Assembly: GCA_038258215.1 (NCBI GenBank)
Contig: JBBSQC010000009.1
Coordinates: 1-64,000 of the forward strand
DNA length: 64,000 bases
Direction of reading: 5' to 3'
Source of the DNA: Fodinibacter sp038258215
Lineage (GTDB): Bacteria; Actinomycetota; Actinomycetes; Actinomycetales; Dermatophilaceae
Of this stretch, positions 32,142 to 39,210 are shown piece by piece. Below the pieces are notes generated by a model. That model searched no databases, was not told where the DNA came from, and saw only the letters and a program-made list of their open reading frames with translations. Numbering within the stretch: position 1 is the first letter of the stretch; each line of letters begins with the position of its first letter. A program made the position numbers and the translations under genes.

Positions 32142-33083
32142 TCAGAAGTACCAGGGGAAGGGTGACCAGTCGGGGTCGCGCTTCTCGAGGAACTGGTCGC
32201 GACCCTCGACCGCCTCGTCGGTCATGTAGGCGAGCCGAGTGGCCTCGCCGGCGAACACCTGCTGGCCCATCAGCCCGTCGTCGAGGAGGTTGAACGCGAA
32301 CTTCAGCATCCTCTGCGCCTGGGGGCTCTTACCCATGATCTCCCGGGCGACGGTCAGGGCCTCAGTCTCGAGCTCGGCGTGGTCGGCCACGATGTTGACC
32401 GCCCCCATCCGCTGCATGTCCTCAGCGGAGTAGGTGCGTCCGAGGAAGAAGATCTCTCGGGCTCGCTTCTGCCCCACCATCTTTGCGAGGTATGCCGAGC
32501 CGTAGCCACCGTCGAACGAGCCCACGTCGGCGTCGGTCTGCTTGAACCTGCCGTGTTCGCGGCTGGCGAGGGTGAGGTCGCACACGACGTGCAGGCTGTG
32601 GCCGCCGCCGGCCGCCCACCCGCCGACGACGGCGACCACCACCTTGGGCATGGTGCGGATCAGGCGCTGCACCTCGAGGATGTGCAGTCGGCCGCCCTCG
32701 GCCTTGACCCGGCGCTCGTAGACGGTGTTGGCCGTGGTGCCCTCGGCGTACTGGTAGCCCGAACGTCCCCGGATGCGCTGGTCGCCGCCCGTGCAGAACG
32801 CCCACTTGTCGGCGCTGCCGGTGCCCTGCGGCCCCGGGCCGTTGCCGGTGAGCAGGACCACGCCGACGTCGGCGGTGCGGCGAGCGTGGTCGAGCACGCT
32901 GTAGAGCTCGTCGACGGTGTGGGGTCGGAAGGCGTTGAGCACCTCCGGGCGGTCGAACGCCACACGCACGCACCCCAGACCGACGGCCCGGTGGTAGGTC
33001 ACGTCGGTCAGGTCTTCGAAACCGGGCACCTCCTGCCACGCAGCCGGGTCGAAGGTCTCGCTCACTCCGGGGATCGCGCTCAC
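32142..33083 (-). CDS. menB: 1,4-dihydroxy-2-naphthoyl-CoA synthase
   Basis: MenB closes o-succinylbenzoyl-CoA to dihydroxynaphthoyl-CoA. The 313-residue crotonase-fold enzyme has the oxyanion-hole segments WAFCTGGDQRIRG and GWAAGGGHSLHVVCDLTLAS, the catalytic Asp region FKQTDADVGSFDGGYGSAYLA and the C-terminal DPDWSPFPWYF that is diagnostic for MenB. The GTG start at 33081-33083 fits the -10 TAGCCT 7 nt upstream. It stands alone on the minus strand between the peroxidase and the VapC gene. Confidence 0.96.
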   Translation of the reverse strand: MSAIPGVSETFDPAAWQEVPGFEDLTDVTYHRAVGLGCVRVAFDRPEVLNAFRPHTVDELYSVLDHARRTADVGVVLLTGNGPGPQGTGSADKWAFCTGGDQRIRGRSGYQYAEGTTANTVYERRVKAEGGRLHILEVQRLIRTMPKVVVAVVGGWAAGGGHSLHVVCDLTLASREHGRFKQTDADVGSFDGGYGSAYLAKMVGQKRAREIFFLGRTYSAEDMQRMGAVNIVADHAELETEALTVAREIMGKSPQAQRMLKFAFNLLDDGLMGQQVFAGEATRLAYMTDEAVEGRDQFLEKRDPDWSPFPWYF

Positions 33084-33090
33084 GGCCGCA

Positions 33091-33096
33091 AGGCTA
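33091..33096 (-). promoter_or_regulatory. -10 element for menB, leaderless arrangement
   Basis: On the minus strand TAGCCT is followed by 7 nt (TGCGGCC) and the GTG start at 33083. Confidence 0.45.
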
Positions 33097-33125
33097 GCCG
33101 CGCGGCACCGGCGTCGCGTCGCGGG

Positions 33126-33551
33126 TCAGGCCCCAAGGAGCCTGACCTCCAGGCGGGGGAAGCGCCGGAAGCCGTGGTCGAAGGTCACGAGCGTCGCGCG
33201 GGCGGACGAGACGACCGCGGCCAGCCAGGCGTCCGGCATGTCGTTGCCGGCCGGCGCCAGGTCGCGCACGGATGCCGTGAAGATGCCCCACGAGGTGTCG
33301 GCAGGGGTGAGGCGCACAGCCGGCGGCGCGCCTCGCACCCGGTCACAGAACTCGAGAACCTGCTCGGGTCGTTGGGGCGAGCCGAGCCGCGTACTCGTGA
33401 GGATGCGGACAACCGATGTGAGGGTCTCGTCGATCACACCCACCGGCTCGGAGCCGGTGAGGAGGTCGACGAGGGTGCGCCGGGCGAGGTCATGAGCGGG
33501 CGCACCGGCGCGCGCGGCGTTGATGTAGACGTTGACGTCCGGGACGATCAG
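33126..33551 (-). CDS. VapC-type PIN-domain ribonuclease toxin
   Basis: The PIN domain reads from LIVPDVNVYINA to the end (141 residues). All four acidic residues for metal binding are present: D5, E42 (GVIDETLTS), D107 (DMPDAWLAA) and D125 (LVTFDHGFR). It would cleave tRNA or other RNA. The first in-frame ATG/GTG/TTG start (GTG at 33443) would lose D5 and part of the core, so I place the start at CTG 33549-33551, which overlaps the upstream stop by 4 nt. The partner antitoxin gene upstream looks truncated. Confidence 0.72.
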   Translation of the reverse strand: MIVPDVNVYINAARAGAPAHDLARRTLVDLLTGSEPVGVIDETLTSVVRILTSTRLGSPQRPEQVLEFCDRVRGAPPAVRLTPADTSWGIFTASVRDLAPAGNDMPDAWLAAVVSSARATLVTFDHGFRRFPRLEVRLLGA

Positions 33552-33700
33552 GCCCGCTCCAACGCATCGCGCACAGCGCTGTTGTCGTTGGGGTCGACGC
33601 TGAACCCACCGTCGAACACGGGGAGGTCGACGGTCGATCGCCGCCGGGCCTCGTCGTCACGCGTGCGCTCGAAATGCAACAGACGGATGGGCCGTTCCAC
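33548..33700 (-). pseudogene. truncated VapB-like antitoxin (C-terminal toxin-binding part only)
   Basis: Read from GTG 33698-33700, the 50-residue product ends STVDLPVFDGGFSVDPNDNS, which resembles the toxin-wrapping tail of VapB antitoxins (LP-x-F-x-G-x-G-x-x-PGVDLDDSA). The N-terminal ribbon-helix-helix DNA-binding part, normally 40 residues, is missing: the sequence upstream is Pro/Arg-rich and holds a CCACAG-C-CTGTGG dyad (33697-33709). The frame is open back to 33790 but does not look coding there. The truncated protein might still inhibit VapC without self-repression. Confidence 0.55.
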
Positions 33701-33788
33701 AGCCTGTGGAGAACTCTGGGTCGAGGTCGGTGGATCGTGCCATCCTCGACCTGTCGCGAGCCGTGGGGCTTGTCGGAGGGGAGTGGTC

Positions 33789-34685
33789 ATGGGCGAGGAC
33801 GCGGACGTGCTGCGGTTCCGGTTGAGGGGACCGTACGAGGACCCGGACGGCTTCGACCCGGATGAGCTGTCCTTGTTGGACGACCCGCACGGGGGGCAGT
33901 GGTCCGGTCAGCCCGAACCCGGGGGAGCACTGGGGCTCGGCACCCTGACCCAGGTGGTGATGGTGGGCGACCAGGTCCTCGACGTCGTGCGGCGCCCGAT
34001 CTCCGGCAGTGGCTACGAGTGCGCGGCGTTGGAGCTGGAGGACCGAGGCCTCTATCGCCGACCCGGCCCGCCGCCCTCGCCGCCGCGCGCACCCATGCCT
34101 CCCCCGCACGAGCAACAGCTCGCCTGGCTGGCCCGCATCGTCGGTGGTGAGGGCGCCCTCGCCGCCTTGGGCGTCGATCCGCTCGAGCCGGAGGAGCTCT
34201 GCCTCGACGAGATCCGCCCGTCGCTGCACGAGAGGGTCCGTGGCATCGACTCGCGGCTCCGACGCTGGGCCTCGCCGCTGCTCGGTGACGAAGGCCCGAC
34301 CGCCACCCGGCGCCTGCTCATCCGCGCGGTCGCAGCGGAGCCGGCCCTGGTGACGCGCAGCGACCGCGACGACATCGCAGCCGGCGCGGTGATGTGGGCC
34401 GTGGCCAAGGGCAATGACCTCGTCGGCACCAACCGTCCGGTCCGGGCGAGTGTCCTCCAGGACGTCTTCGGGCTTCGGTCCACGCCCTCGGGCCGCGGCA
34501 GTGCCTTCGCCCAGGCGGTGGGCGGCACGCAGTCTCTCTACGGTCGCCCGCAGTGGATGTACCACGCCCAGCCCGACGTCGTCGCACTCGGCAGCCCCGA
34601 CCTGTTGCTCAGCCGGTTCCGGCGCCAGCTCGTGCTGACGCGGGACCTCGCGCTGGTGCTCCGGGCTCGTACCCCGGCCGGCTGA
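33789..34685 (+). CDS. conserved hypothetical protein
   Basis: I do not recognise this 298-residue soluble protein. The first 50 residues are acidic (LRGPYEDPDGFDPDELSLLDD), a Pro-rich linker lies near 100-112, and the rest is helical with conserved-looking blocks RRLLIRAVAAEPALVTRSDR, MWAVAKGNDLVG and GRPQWMYHAQPDVVALGSPD. There is no signal peptide or membrane segment. ATG 33789 follows GGAGGGG at 33776-33782, so it uses a standard ribosome site. It lies between the VapBC remnant and menC, on the menC strand, with a menC promoter in between. Confidence 0.75.
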   Translation: MGEDADVLRFRLRGPYEDPDGFDPDELSLLDDPHGGQWSGQPEPGGALGLGTLTQVVMVGDQVLDVVRRPISGSGYECAALELEDRGLYRRPGPPPSPPRAPMPPPHEQQLAWLARIVGGEGALAALGVDPLEPEELCLDEIRPSLHERVRGIDSRLRRWASPLLGDEGPTATRRLLIRAVAAEPALVTRSDRDDIAAGAVMWAVAKGNDLVGTNRPVRASVLQDVFGLRSTPSGRGSAFAQAVGGTQSLYGRPQWMYHAQPDVVALGSPDLLLSRFRRQLVLTRDLALVLRARTPAG

Positions 34686-34728
34686 CGACCGGGTCGGCTG
34701 TGCCCGATACCAGCGCCGGTGGCAGCGG

Positions 34729-34734
34729 CATACG
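34729..34734 (+). promoter_or_regulatory. weak -10 element for menC
   Basis: CATACG is followed by 8 nt (GTGGTCGT) and the ATG at 34743. The stretch closely resembles the proC start region (CATACT, CACGTCGT, ATG). Confidence 0.3.
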
Positions 34735-34742
34735 GTGGTCGT

Positions 34743-35741
34743 ATGCCGGTGCCGCCCCTCGCAGACCTCCTCACCGCGCTGCGAGTGGTCGCCATCCCGA
34801 TGCGCGTGCCGTTTCGCGGGGTGAGGACTCGGGAGGTCGCGCTCCTCGAAGGGCCTGGCGGCTGGGGCGAGTTCGGGCCGTTCCTCGAGTACGAGGCCCC
34901 GGAGGCGGCCCGTTGGCTCGACGCCGCCGTCGAGGCGGCGTGGACCGGCTGGCCCGAGCCCGTGCGCACCACGGTGCCGGTCAACGCGACCGTGCCGGCC
35001 GTCGCCACCCACCTCGTGCCCGAGGTGCTCGCGCGGTTCCCCGGGTGCACGACCGCCAAGGTCAAGGTTGCCGAGCGCGGCCAGCACCTGGCGGACGACG
35101 TGTCGCGCGTCGCGGCGGTCCGCGACGCGATGGGCGCCTCCGCCCGAGTGCGGGTGGACGCGAACGGAGCCTGGTCCGTTGACGACGCGGCCCGCGCCCT
35201 GGCCCGCCTGGCTTCCTACGACCTCGAGTACGCCGAGCAGCCTTGCCGCACCGTGGAGGAGCTTCGCGACCTGCGGATCGCGCTGGCTCGCGGCCTCATC
35301 GACATCCCGGTCGCCGCCGACGAGTCGATCCGCAAGGCCGAGGACCCGATCCGGGTGCGCGACCTCCGGGCCGCCGACATCGTGGTCGTCAAGGTCGCCC
35401 CGCTGGGTGGAGTGGCCCGAGCCCTGGAGATCGTCGACGCGTGCGGTCTCCCCGCAGTGGTCTCCTCGGCCCTCGACACGAGCGTCGGCATGGCCGCGGG
35501 GGTCGCCCTGGCCGCAGCGCTGCCCCGGCTCGACCACGCCTGCGGGCTGGGCACCGTCGCGCTCCTCGCCGGTGACGTCACCGACGCCTCGCTGGTCCCG
35601 CTCGACGGCTCCCTCGAGGTTCGCCGCGTGGCGGCCGACGAGGAGCTGCTCGTGCGCTGGGCCGTGCCACGGGACCGCGCTTCCTGGTGGCGTGACCGGA
35701 TCGAGCAGTGCCACGCTGAGCTCGTGAGGAAGCCCCGATGA
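34743..35741 (+). CDS. menC: o-succinylbenzoate synthase
   Basis: MenC dehydrates SHCHC to o-succinylbenzoate. The 332-residue enolase-superfamily protein has the full active site: KxK lysines K106 and K108, metal ligands D139 (RVDANGAW), E165 (EYAEQP) and D193 (AADES), and the opposite-face lysine K217 (VVKVAPLGG). ATG 34743 matches the short actinobacterial N-terminus. The ATGA overlap with the next gene ties it to a VOC-domain protein, an unexpected partner. Confidence 0.94.
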   Translation: MPVPPLADLLTALRVVAIPMRVPFRGVRTREVALLEGPGGWGEFGPFLEYEAPEAARWLDAAVEAAWTGWPEPVRTTVPVNATVPAVATHLVPEVLARFPGCTTAKVKVAERGQHLADDVSRVAAVRDAMGASARVRVDANGAWSVDDAARALARLASYDLEYAEQPCRTVEELRDLRIALARGLIDIPVAADESIRKAEDPIRVRDLRAADIVVVKVAPLGGVARALEIVDACGLPAVVSSALDTSVGMAAGVALAAALPRLDHACGLGTVALLAGDVTDASLVPLDGSLEVRRVAADEELLVRWAVPRDRASWWRDRIEQCHAELVRKPR

Positions 35742-36409
35742 CCGACAGGCCCCACATCCGTTGGGCCTGGCTGTTCCTCGACACCCCACGGGTACATGCC
35801 GAGCGGTCGTGGGCGTTCTGGTCGGCCGTCACCGGTCAGACACTCGTGGACCGACGTGGCGAGCACGGCGAGTTCGCCACTCTCGCACCGGCCCGGGGTG
35901 GGTCCTGGCTGAAGCTCCAAGCCGTCGACGAGGGGCCCGGTCGGGTGCACCTCGACCTCGATGTGGACGACGTGCGGTTGGCCGCAACGCACGCCGAGTC
36001 GCTCGGGGCCAGGCGGGTGGGGGCCATCGGTGACACCGTCGTCATCCTCCGGTCGCCAGGCGGGGTCGCGCACTGCCTCACGACCTGGCGCGGGGAGGCG
36101 GGCCAGGTGCGGGATGACCTGACGAGCATCCCCGACCAGGTCTGCCTCGACGTCCCCCGGGTCCGCTGGGAGGCTGAGAACACGTACTGGACCCAGCTCA
36201 CCGGGTGGACCCGGCGGGAGTCCGACGAGCCGGGGTACGCCTCGGTCAGCGGGGGGCCGACCCTCCCGCTGCGGGTGCTCCTGCAGACCCTGGGGGAGGA
36301 GGACGGCGAGGTTCGCGCCCACGTCGACTTCGCGTGTGCCGACCGGCGCGGCGACGTCGGACGGCACGTGGAGGAGGGGGCGAGGGTCGTCGCCGAACAC
36401 CCCTTCTAG
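35738..36409 (+). CDS. VOC (glyoxalase-like) protein, shortened by an in-frame TAG
   Basis: This 223-residue protein has two VOC domains (about residues 8-115 and 125-223) of the actinobacterial double-domain type: RVHLDLDVDDVRLAATHAESLG ends the first (in part) and RAHVDFACADRRGDVGRHVEEG lies in the second. Translation stops at TAG 36407-36409 right after EHPF, where the family has Trp. The same frame then continues for 24 codons of normal VOC ending. The last strand and its possible metal ligand are therefore lost. It overlaps menC by 4 nt (ATGA). The function is unknown. Confidence 0.75.
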   Translation: MTDRPHIRWAWLFLDTPRVHAERSWAFWSAVTGQTLVDRRGEHGEFATLAPARGGSWLKLQAVDEGPGRVHLDLDVDDVRLAATHAESLGARRVGAIGDTVVILRSPGGVAHCLTTWRGEAGQVRDDLTSIPDQVCLDVPRVRWEAENTYWTQLTGWTRRESDEPGYASVSGGPTLPLRVLLQTLGEEDGEVRAHVDFACADRRGDVGRHVEEGARVVAEHPF

Positions 36410-36484
36410 ACGGTCCTGGAGGACCCGGTGGGCCGCGTGTACTGCCTCACCGACCGCAGCCCGCAGCCCCGCGTGGCGCGCTGA
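36410..36484 (+). other. untranslated in-frame remainder of the VOC gene
   Basis: After the TAG, the frame reads TVLEDPVGRVYCLTDRSPQP and ends at TGA 36482-36484. This is the expected end of a second VOC domain, so a single G-to-A change (TGG to TAG) explains the break. It may be a real mutation, a readthrough site, or a sequencing error. Confidence 0.75.
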
Positions 36485-36531
36485 CCCTCTCGGAACGCAT
36501 CCACCATGGCACCCCGCGGAGAAAGGGGGAC

Positions 36532-37377
36532 ATGACCGCCCTCCCCCTGCAGCTGTCCACCCCCTCCGTCGAGGTCCCCGAACGCACGTCCCGCTCGCTG
36601 CGCATCTTCAACCTCGTCATGGGCGTGATCCACCTCGTCTCCGGCGCCACGATGGTGGCCCTGAGCAGCGACTTCACGCTGCCGGTCTCGACCTTCGCGC
36701 TACAGGGCCCGCCGGGGACCCCGCTGGACCAGGGCGTGCTCAGCGGTGTGCTCGACGTGCCGCTGGCCTGGGCGACGGCATCCTTCCTCTTCCTCTCGGC
36801 GTTCTTCCACTTCCTCATCGCCTCGCCGTGGGGCTTCCGGCGATACGTCGGCGAGCTCGAGAGGGGCCGCAACCGGTTCCGCTGGGTGGAGTACTCGCTG
36901 TCCTCGACCCTGATGATCGTCCTCATCGCCCTCGTCACCGGCATCACCGACCTCGCGGCCCTCATCGCCCTGGCCTTCGCCAACATCGCGATGATCCTCT
37001 TCGGCTGGCTCATGGAGGTCACCAACAACGGCCTCATGCACGGCAAGGACGGCACGCCCTCTCGGGGTGAGCAGGCCTGGTGGACCCCGTTCTGGTTCGG
37101 CTGCATCGCGGGCATCGGCCCGTGGGCGGCGATCGGCGCCTACCTGTGGGTCAACAGCGCCGTCAACGACGGCGAGGGCCCTCCCGGGTTCGTGTGGGGC
37201 ATCATCGCGAGCCTGTTCGTGCTCTTCAACACCTTCGCCATCAACCAGTGGCTCCAGTTCCGGCAGGTCGGCCCGTGGCGGAGCTACCTCTTCGGCGAGC
37301 GGCAGTACATCATCCTGAGCCTGGTCGCGAAGTCCGTGCTGGCGTGGCAGATCTTCGCCAACACCCTCATCCCCTGA
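36532..37377 (+). CDS. heliorhodopsin
   Basis: This 281-residue protein has seven hydrophobic helices and the heliorhodopsin hallmarks: the Schiff-base lysine K267 in ILSLVAKSVLAWQIFANT on helix 7, the counterion E120 in RWVEYSLSSTLM on helix 3, and the FNLVMGVIHLVSG first helix. Heliorhodopsins bind retinal and are inserted with the N-terminus inside, opposite to other rhodopsins. They have slow photocycles and no known pump activity. ATG 36532 follows GAAAGGGGG. The gene is 47 bp after the VOC frame and convergent with mycothione reductase. No retinal-synthesis gene is in the window. Sensory or enzyme-regulating roles are suggested in the literature but unsettled. Confidence 0.93.
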   Translation: MTALPLQLSTPSVEVPERTSRSLRIFNLVMGVIHLVSGATMVALSSDFTLPVSTFALQGPPGTPLDQGVLSGVLDVPLAWATASFLFLSAFFHFLIASPWGFRRYVGELERGRNRFRWVEYSLSSTLMIVLIALVTGITDLAALIALAFANIAMILFGWLMEVTNNGLMHGKDGTPSRGEQAWWTPFWFGCIAGIGPWAAIGAYLWVNSAVNDGEGPPGFVWGIIASLFVLFNTFAINQWLQFRQVGPWRSYLFGERQYIILSLVAKSVLAWQIFANTLIP

Positions 37378-37401
37378 CCGGCCCGGCCGCCGTCAGTCGC
37401 C

Positions 37402-38793
37402 TCAGAGCGGCAGCCCGAGGAGGGCGTTCTCGACGACCTCCGCCAGGGCCGGGTGGATCCAGTACTGCCCGCGTGCGACCTCGTGCGCGTGCTGCCCGAA
37501 GCTCGCCGCGTGGATGAGGGTCTGGATCAGTGAGGAGGCCTGCGGGCCGATCGCGTGCGCGGCCAGGATCTGCCCCTCGGGGCTCGCGTGCACCGTGAAG
37601 AACCCGGTGGCGTCCTCGAGCGCCCAGCCGAAGGCGACGTCACCCACCGACTGGGTCTTGGTGACGTATGCCGTGCCGGTCTCGTCGAGCTGCGCGGCCG
37701 TCGGGCCGAAGGATGCGATCTGGGGGTGGCCGAAGACGGCGTGCGGCACCGGGCGGCCGTCGTCGCGACGCGGTGGGCCGGGCACCCGGCCGAGGTCGAC
37801 GGCGAGGTTGTGCGCCACGGTGCGCGCCTCGTGGTTCGCGACGTGCTTGAGCTGGTGGGGCGAGGAGATGTCGCCGAGGGCCCACACACCCGGGGCCGTG
37901 GTCCGCTGCTCGTCGTCCACGACCACGCGTCCGTCGTCGTGGGTGTCGATCCCACCGGCCGACGGGTCGAGGAGGTCGGTGTTGGGATGCCGCCCGACGG
38001 CCAGCAGCACCACCTCGGCGTCCACGTGGCTCGCACCGCCGTCACCATCGAGCTCGATGCGCCAGGACCCGTCGCTGCGGGTGGCGGAGACCGGGTGGGA
38101 GGACAGCCGCAGGTCGTAGCGGTGTTGAGCGATCTCGGTGTAACGCTCGGAGACCGCCTGCTCCTCCGCGCGCAGCAGGCGGGCGGAGCGCTGCACCTGC
38201 GTCACGTGCACCCCGAGCGCAGAGAAGACGTGCGCCATCTCGCAGGCGACGAACCCCCCACCGATGATGGCCATCCGCACGGGAAGGTGCTCCAGCCGCA
38301 TCACGGTGTCGGAGGTGTGCACTCCCCGGTCGGGGTCGGGCCCGCGCAGCCCCTCGACGTCGAGACCGGACGGCCGACTGCCCGAGGCGACGACGATCCG
38401 GTCGGCCGTGACCTCCTCTTCCGTCGACAGGGTGAGGGTCCGCTCCCCGGTGAACCGGGCCCGAGCGGCATACAGCGTCACCCCGTCCTGACCACGCCGG
38501 TATTCCCGGCCGCCCCGGGAGATCGGGTCGATGCGACCGAAGATGCGGTCGCGGATCGCCGGCCAGTCGACGACCGGCGGCTGGAAGGTCACGCCCAACC
38601 GGCTGGAGTCCGCGGCGTCGAGCACCCGGTCCGCGGGGACGACGAACATCTTCGTCGGGATGCAGCCGACGTTGAGGCAGGTGCCGCCGAACGTGCCGGC
38701 CTCGATGATGGCGGCGTCCAGACCGTCGAGCTCCGGGCCGAGGATCGAGTTCCCGGAGCCGCTTCCGATGATGACGAGGTCGTGGTGGGGCAT
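37402..38793 (-). CDS. mtr: mycothione reductase
   Basis: Mtr reduces mycothiol disulfide with NADPH, maintaining the actinobacterial thiol buffer. The 463-residue flavoprotein has the FAD fold (DLVIIGSGSGNSI, from residue 5), the redox-active disulfide GGTCLNVGCIPTK (C39, C44), the NADPH fold IIGGGFVACEMAHVFSALG, the second FAD motif WALGDI and the C-terminal catalytic HPALAEVVENALL. SGSGN rather than GAGPG at the FAD loop is characteristic of Mtr. ATG 38793 is supported by the -10 TACGCT 7 nt upstream. It faces the heliorhodopsin gene with a 24-bp gap. Confidence 0.93.
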   Translation of the reverse strand: MPHHDLVIIGSGSGNSILGPELDGLDAAIIEAGTFGGTCLNVGCIPTKMFVVPADRVLDAADSSRLGVTFQPPVVDWPAIRDRIFGRIDPISRGGREYRRGQDGVTLYAARARFTGERTLTLSTEEEVTADRIVVASGSRPSGLDVEGLRGPDPDRGVHTSDTVMRLEHLPVRMAIIGGGFVACEMAHVFSALGVHVTQVQRSARLLRAEEQAVSERYTEIAQHRYDLRLSSHPVSATRSDGSWRIELDGDGGASHVDAEVVLLAVGRHPNTDLLDPSAGGIDTHDDGRVVVDDEQRTTAPGVWALGDISSPHQLKHVANHEARTVAHNLAVDLGRVPGPPRRDDGRPVPHAVFGHPQIASFGPTAAQLDETGTAYVTKTQSVGDVAFGWALEDATGFFTVHASPEGQILAAHAIGPQASSLIQTLIHAASFGQHAHEVARGQYWIHPALAEVVENALLGLPL

Positions 38794-38800
38794 GGCCGCC

Positions 38801-38806
38801 AGCGTA
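38801..38806 (-). promoter_or_regulatory. -10 element for mtr, leaderless arrangement
   Basis: On the minus strand TACGCT is followed by 7 nt (GGCGGCC) and the ATG at 38793. The same 7-nt spacer sequence precedes menE. Confidence 0.45.
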
Positions 38807-38928
38807 TGCCGGGCTCGTCCACAAGCCGCCTGGCGGGGCGGGGTCCGTCCACAGCATCCGACGAGGGCTGTCGCGCACCGCCCCGCCGAGGTGGAGTGGG
38901 AGCGGACACGGCGAGAAGGGGAGGAGCC

Positions 38929-39210
38929 ATGACGGGGGAGCAGGCGCGAGAAGCCGCCGCAGAGTTCCGTGACGGTGCGCGGCTGGTGCGTGACAGGTCG
39001 CTGGCCCTGCGAGGACAGCACCTGGTGTGGTGGGAGGGGCCGGCTGCGGAGGAGTACGCGAGACGGGTGCGCGACCGGGTCGCGGGGCTGGAGCTCGCGG
39101 CTGCGGAGCTCGAGACGGTGGCCGTGCTTCTTGACGCGGTTGCGGCGCTGGTCCGGTGCACGGGTCCACCTGCCGGGCCGGGGCACCTGGGGTGGGCGCT
39201 GCCCGCGTGA
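38929..39210 (+). CDS. WXG100-like small helical protein
   Basis: This 93-residue protein is predicted to be two helices with a WEG turn (QHLVWWEGPAAEEYARRVRDRV, in part, residues about 31-52), the layout of WXG100/ESAT-6 family proteins. It could be a secreted effector partner or simply the N-terminal helper of the next gene. ATG 38929 follows GGGGAGGAG. Its stop overlaps the hydrolase start (GTGA), so the two are translated together. No ESX secretion genes are in the window. Confidence 0.65.
   Translation: MTGEQAREAAAEFRDGARLVRDRSLALRGQHLVWWEGPAAEEYARRVRDRVAGLELAAAELETVAVLLDAVAALVRCTGPPAGPGHLGWALPA

Noticed and set aside
33695..33711. TTCCACAG-C-CTGTGGAGAA as a third copy of the proC/hemL repeat
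   Set aside because: It shares only CCACAG/CTGTGG, with a 1-nt instead of 6-nt centre, and has no companion 28-bp palindrome.
32379..33788. A 768-codon plus-strand frame running through menB and the VapBC region into the gene at 33789
   Set aside because: It crosses two well-supported minus-strand genes; a good ribosome site points to ATG 33789.
38816..38860. Two GTCCACA words (38816 and 38848) as DnaA boxes or repeat parts
   Set aside because: Only 7-8 bp, no regular spacing, no AT-rich region or origin genes nearby.
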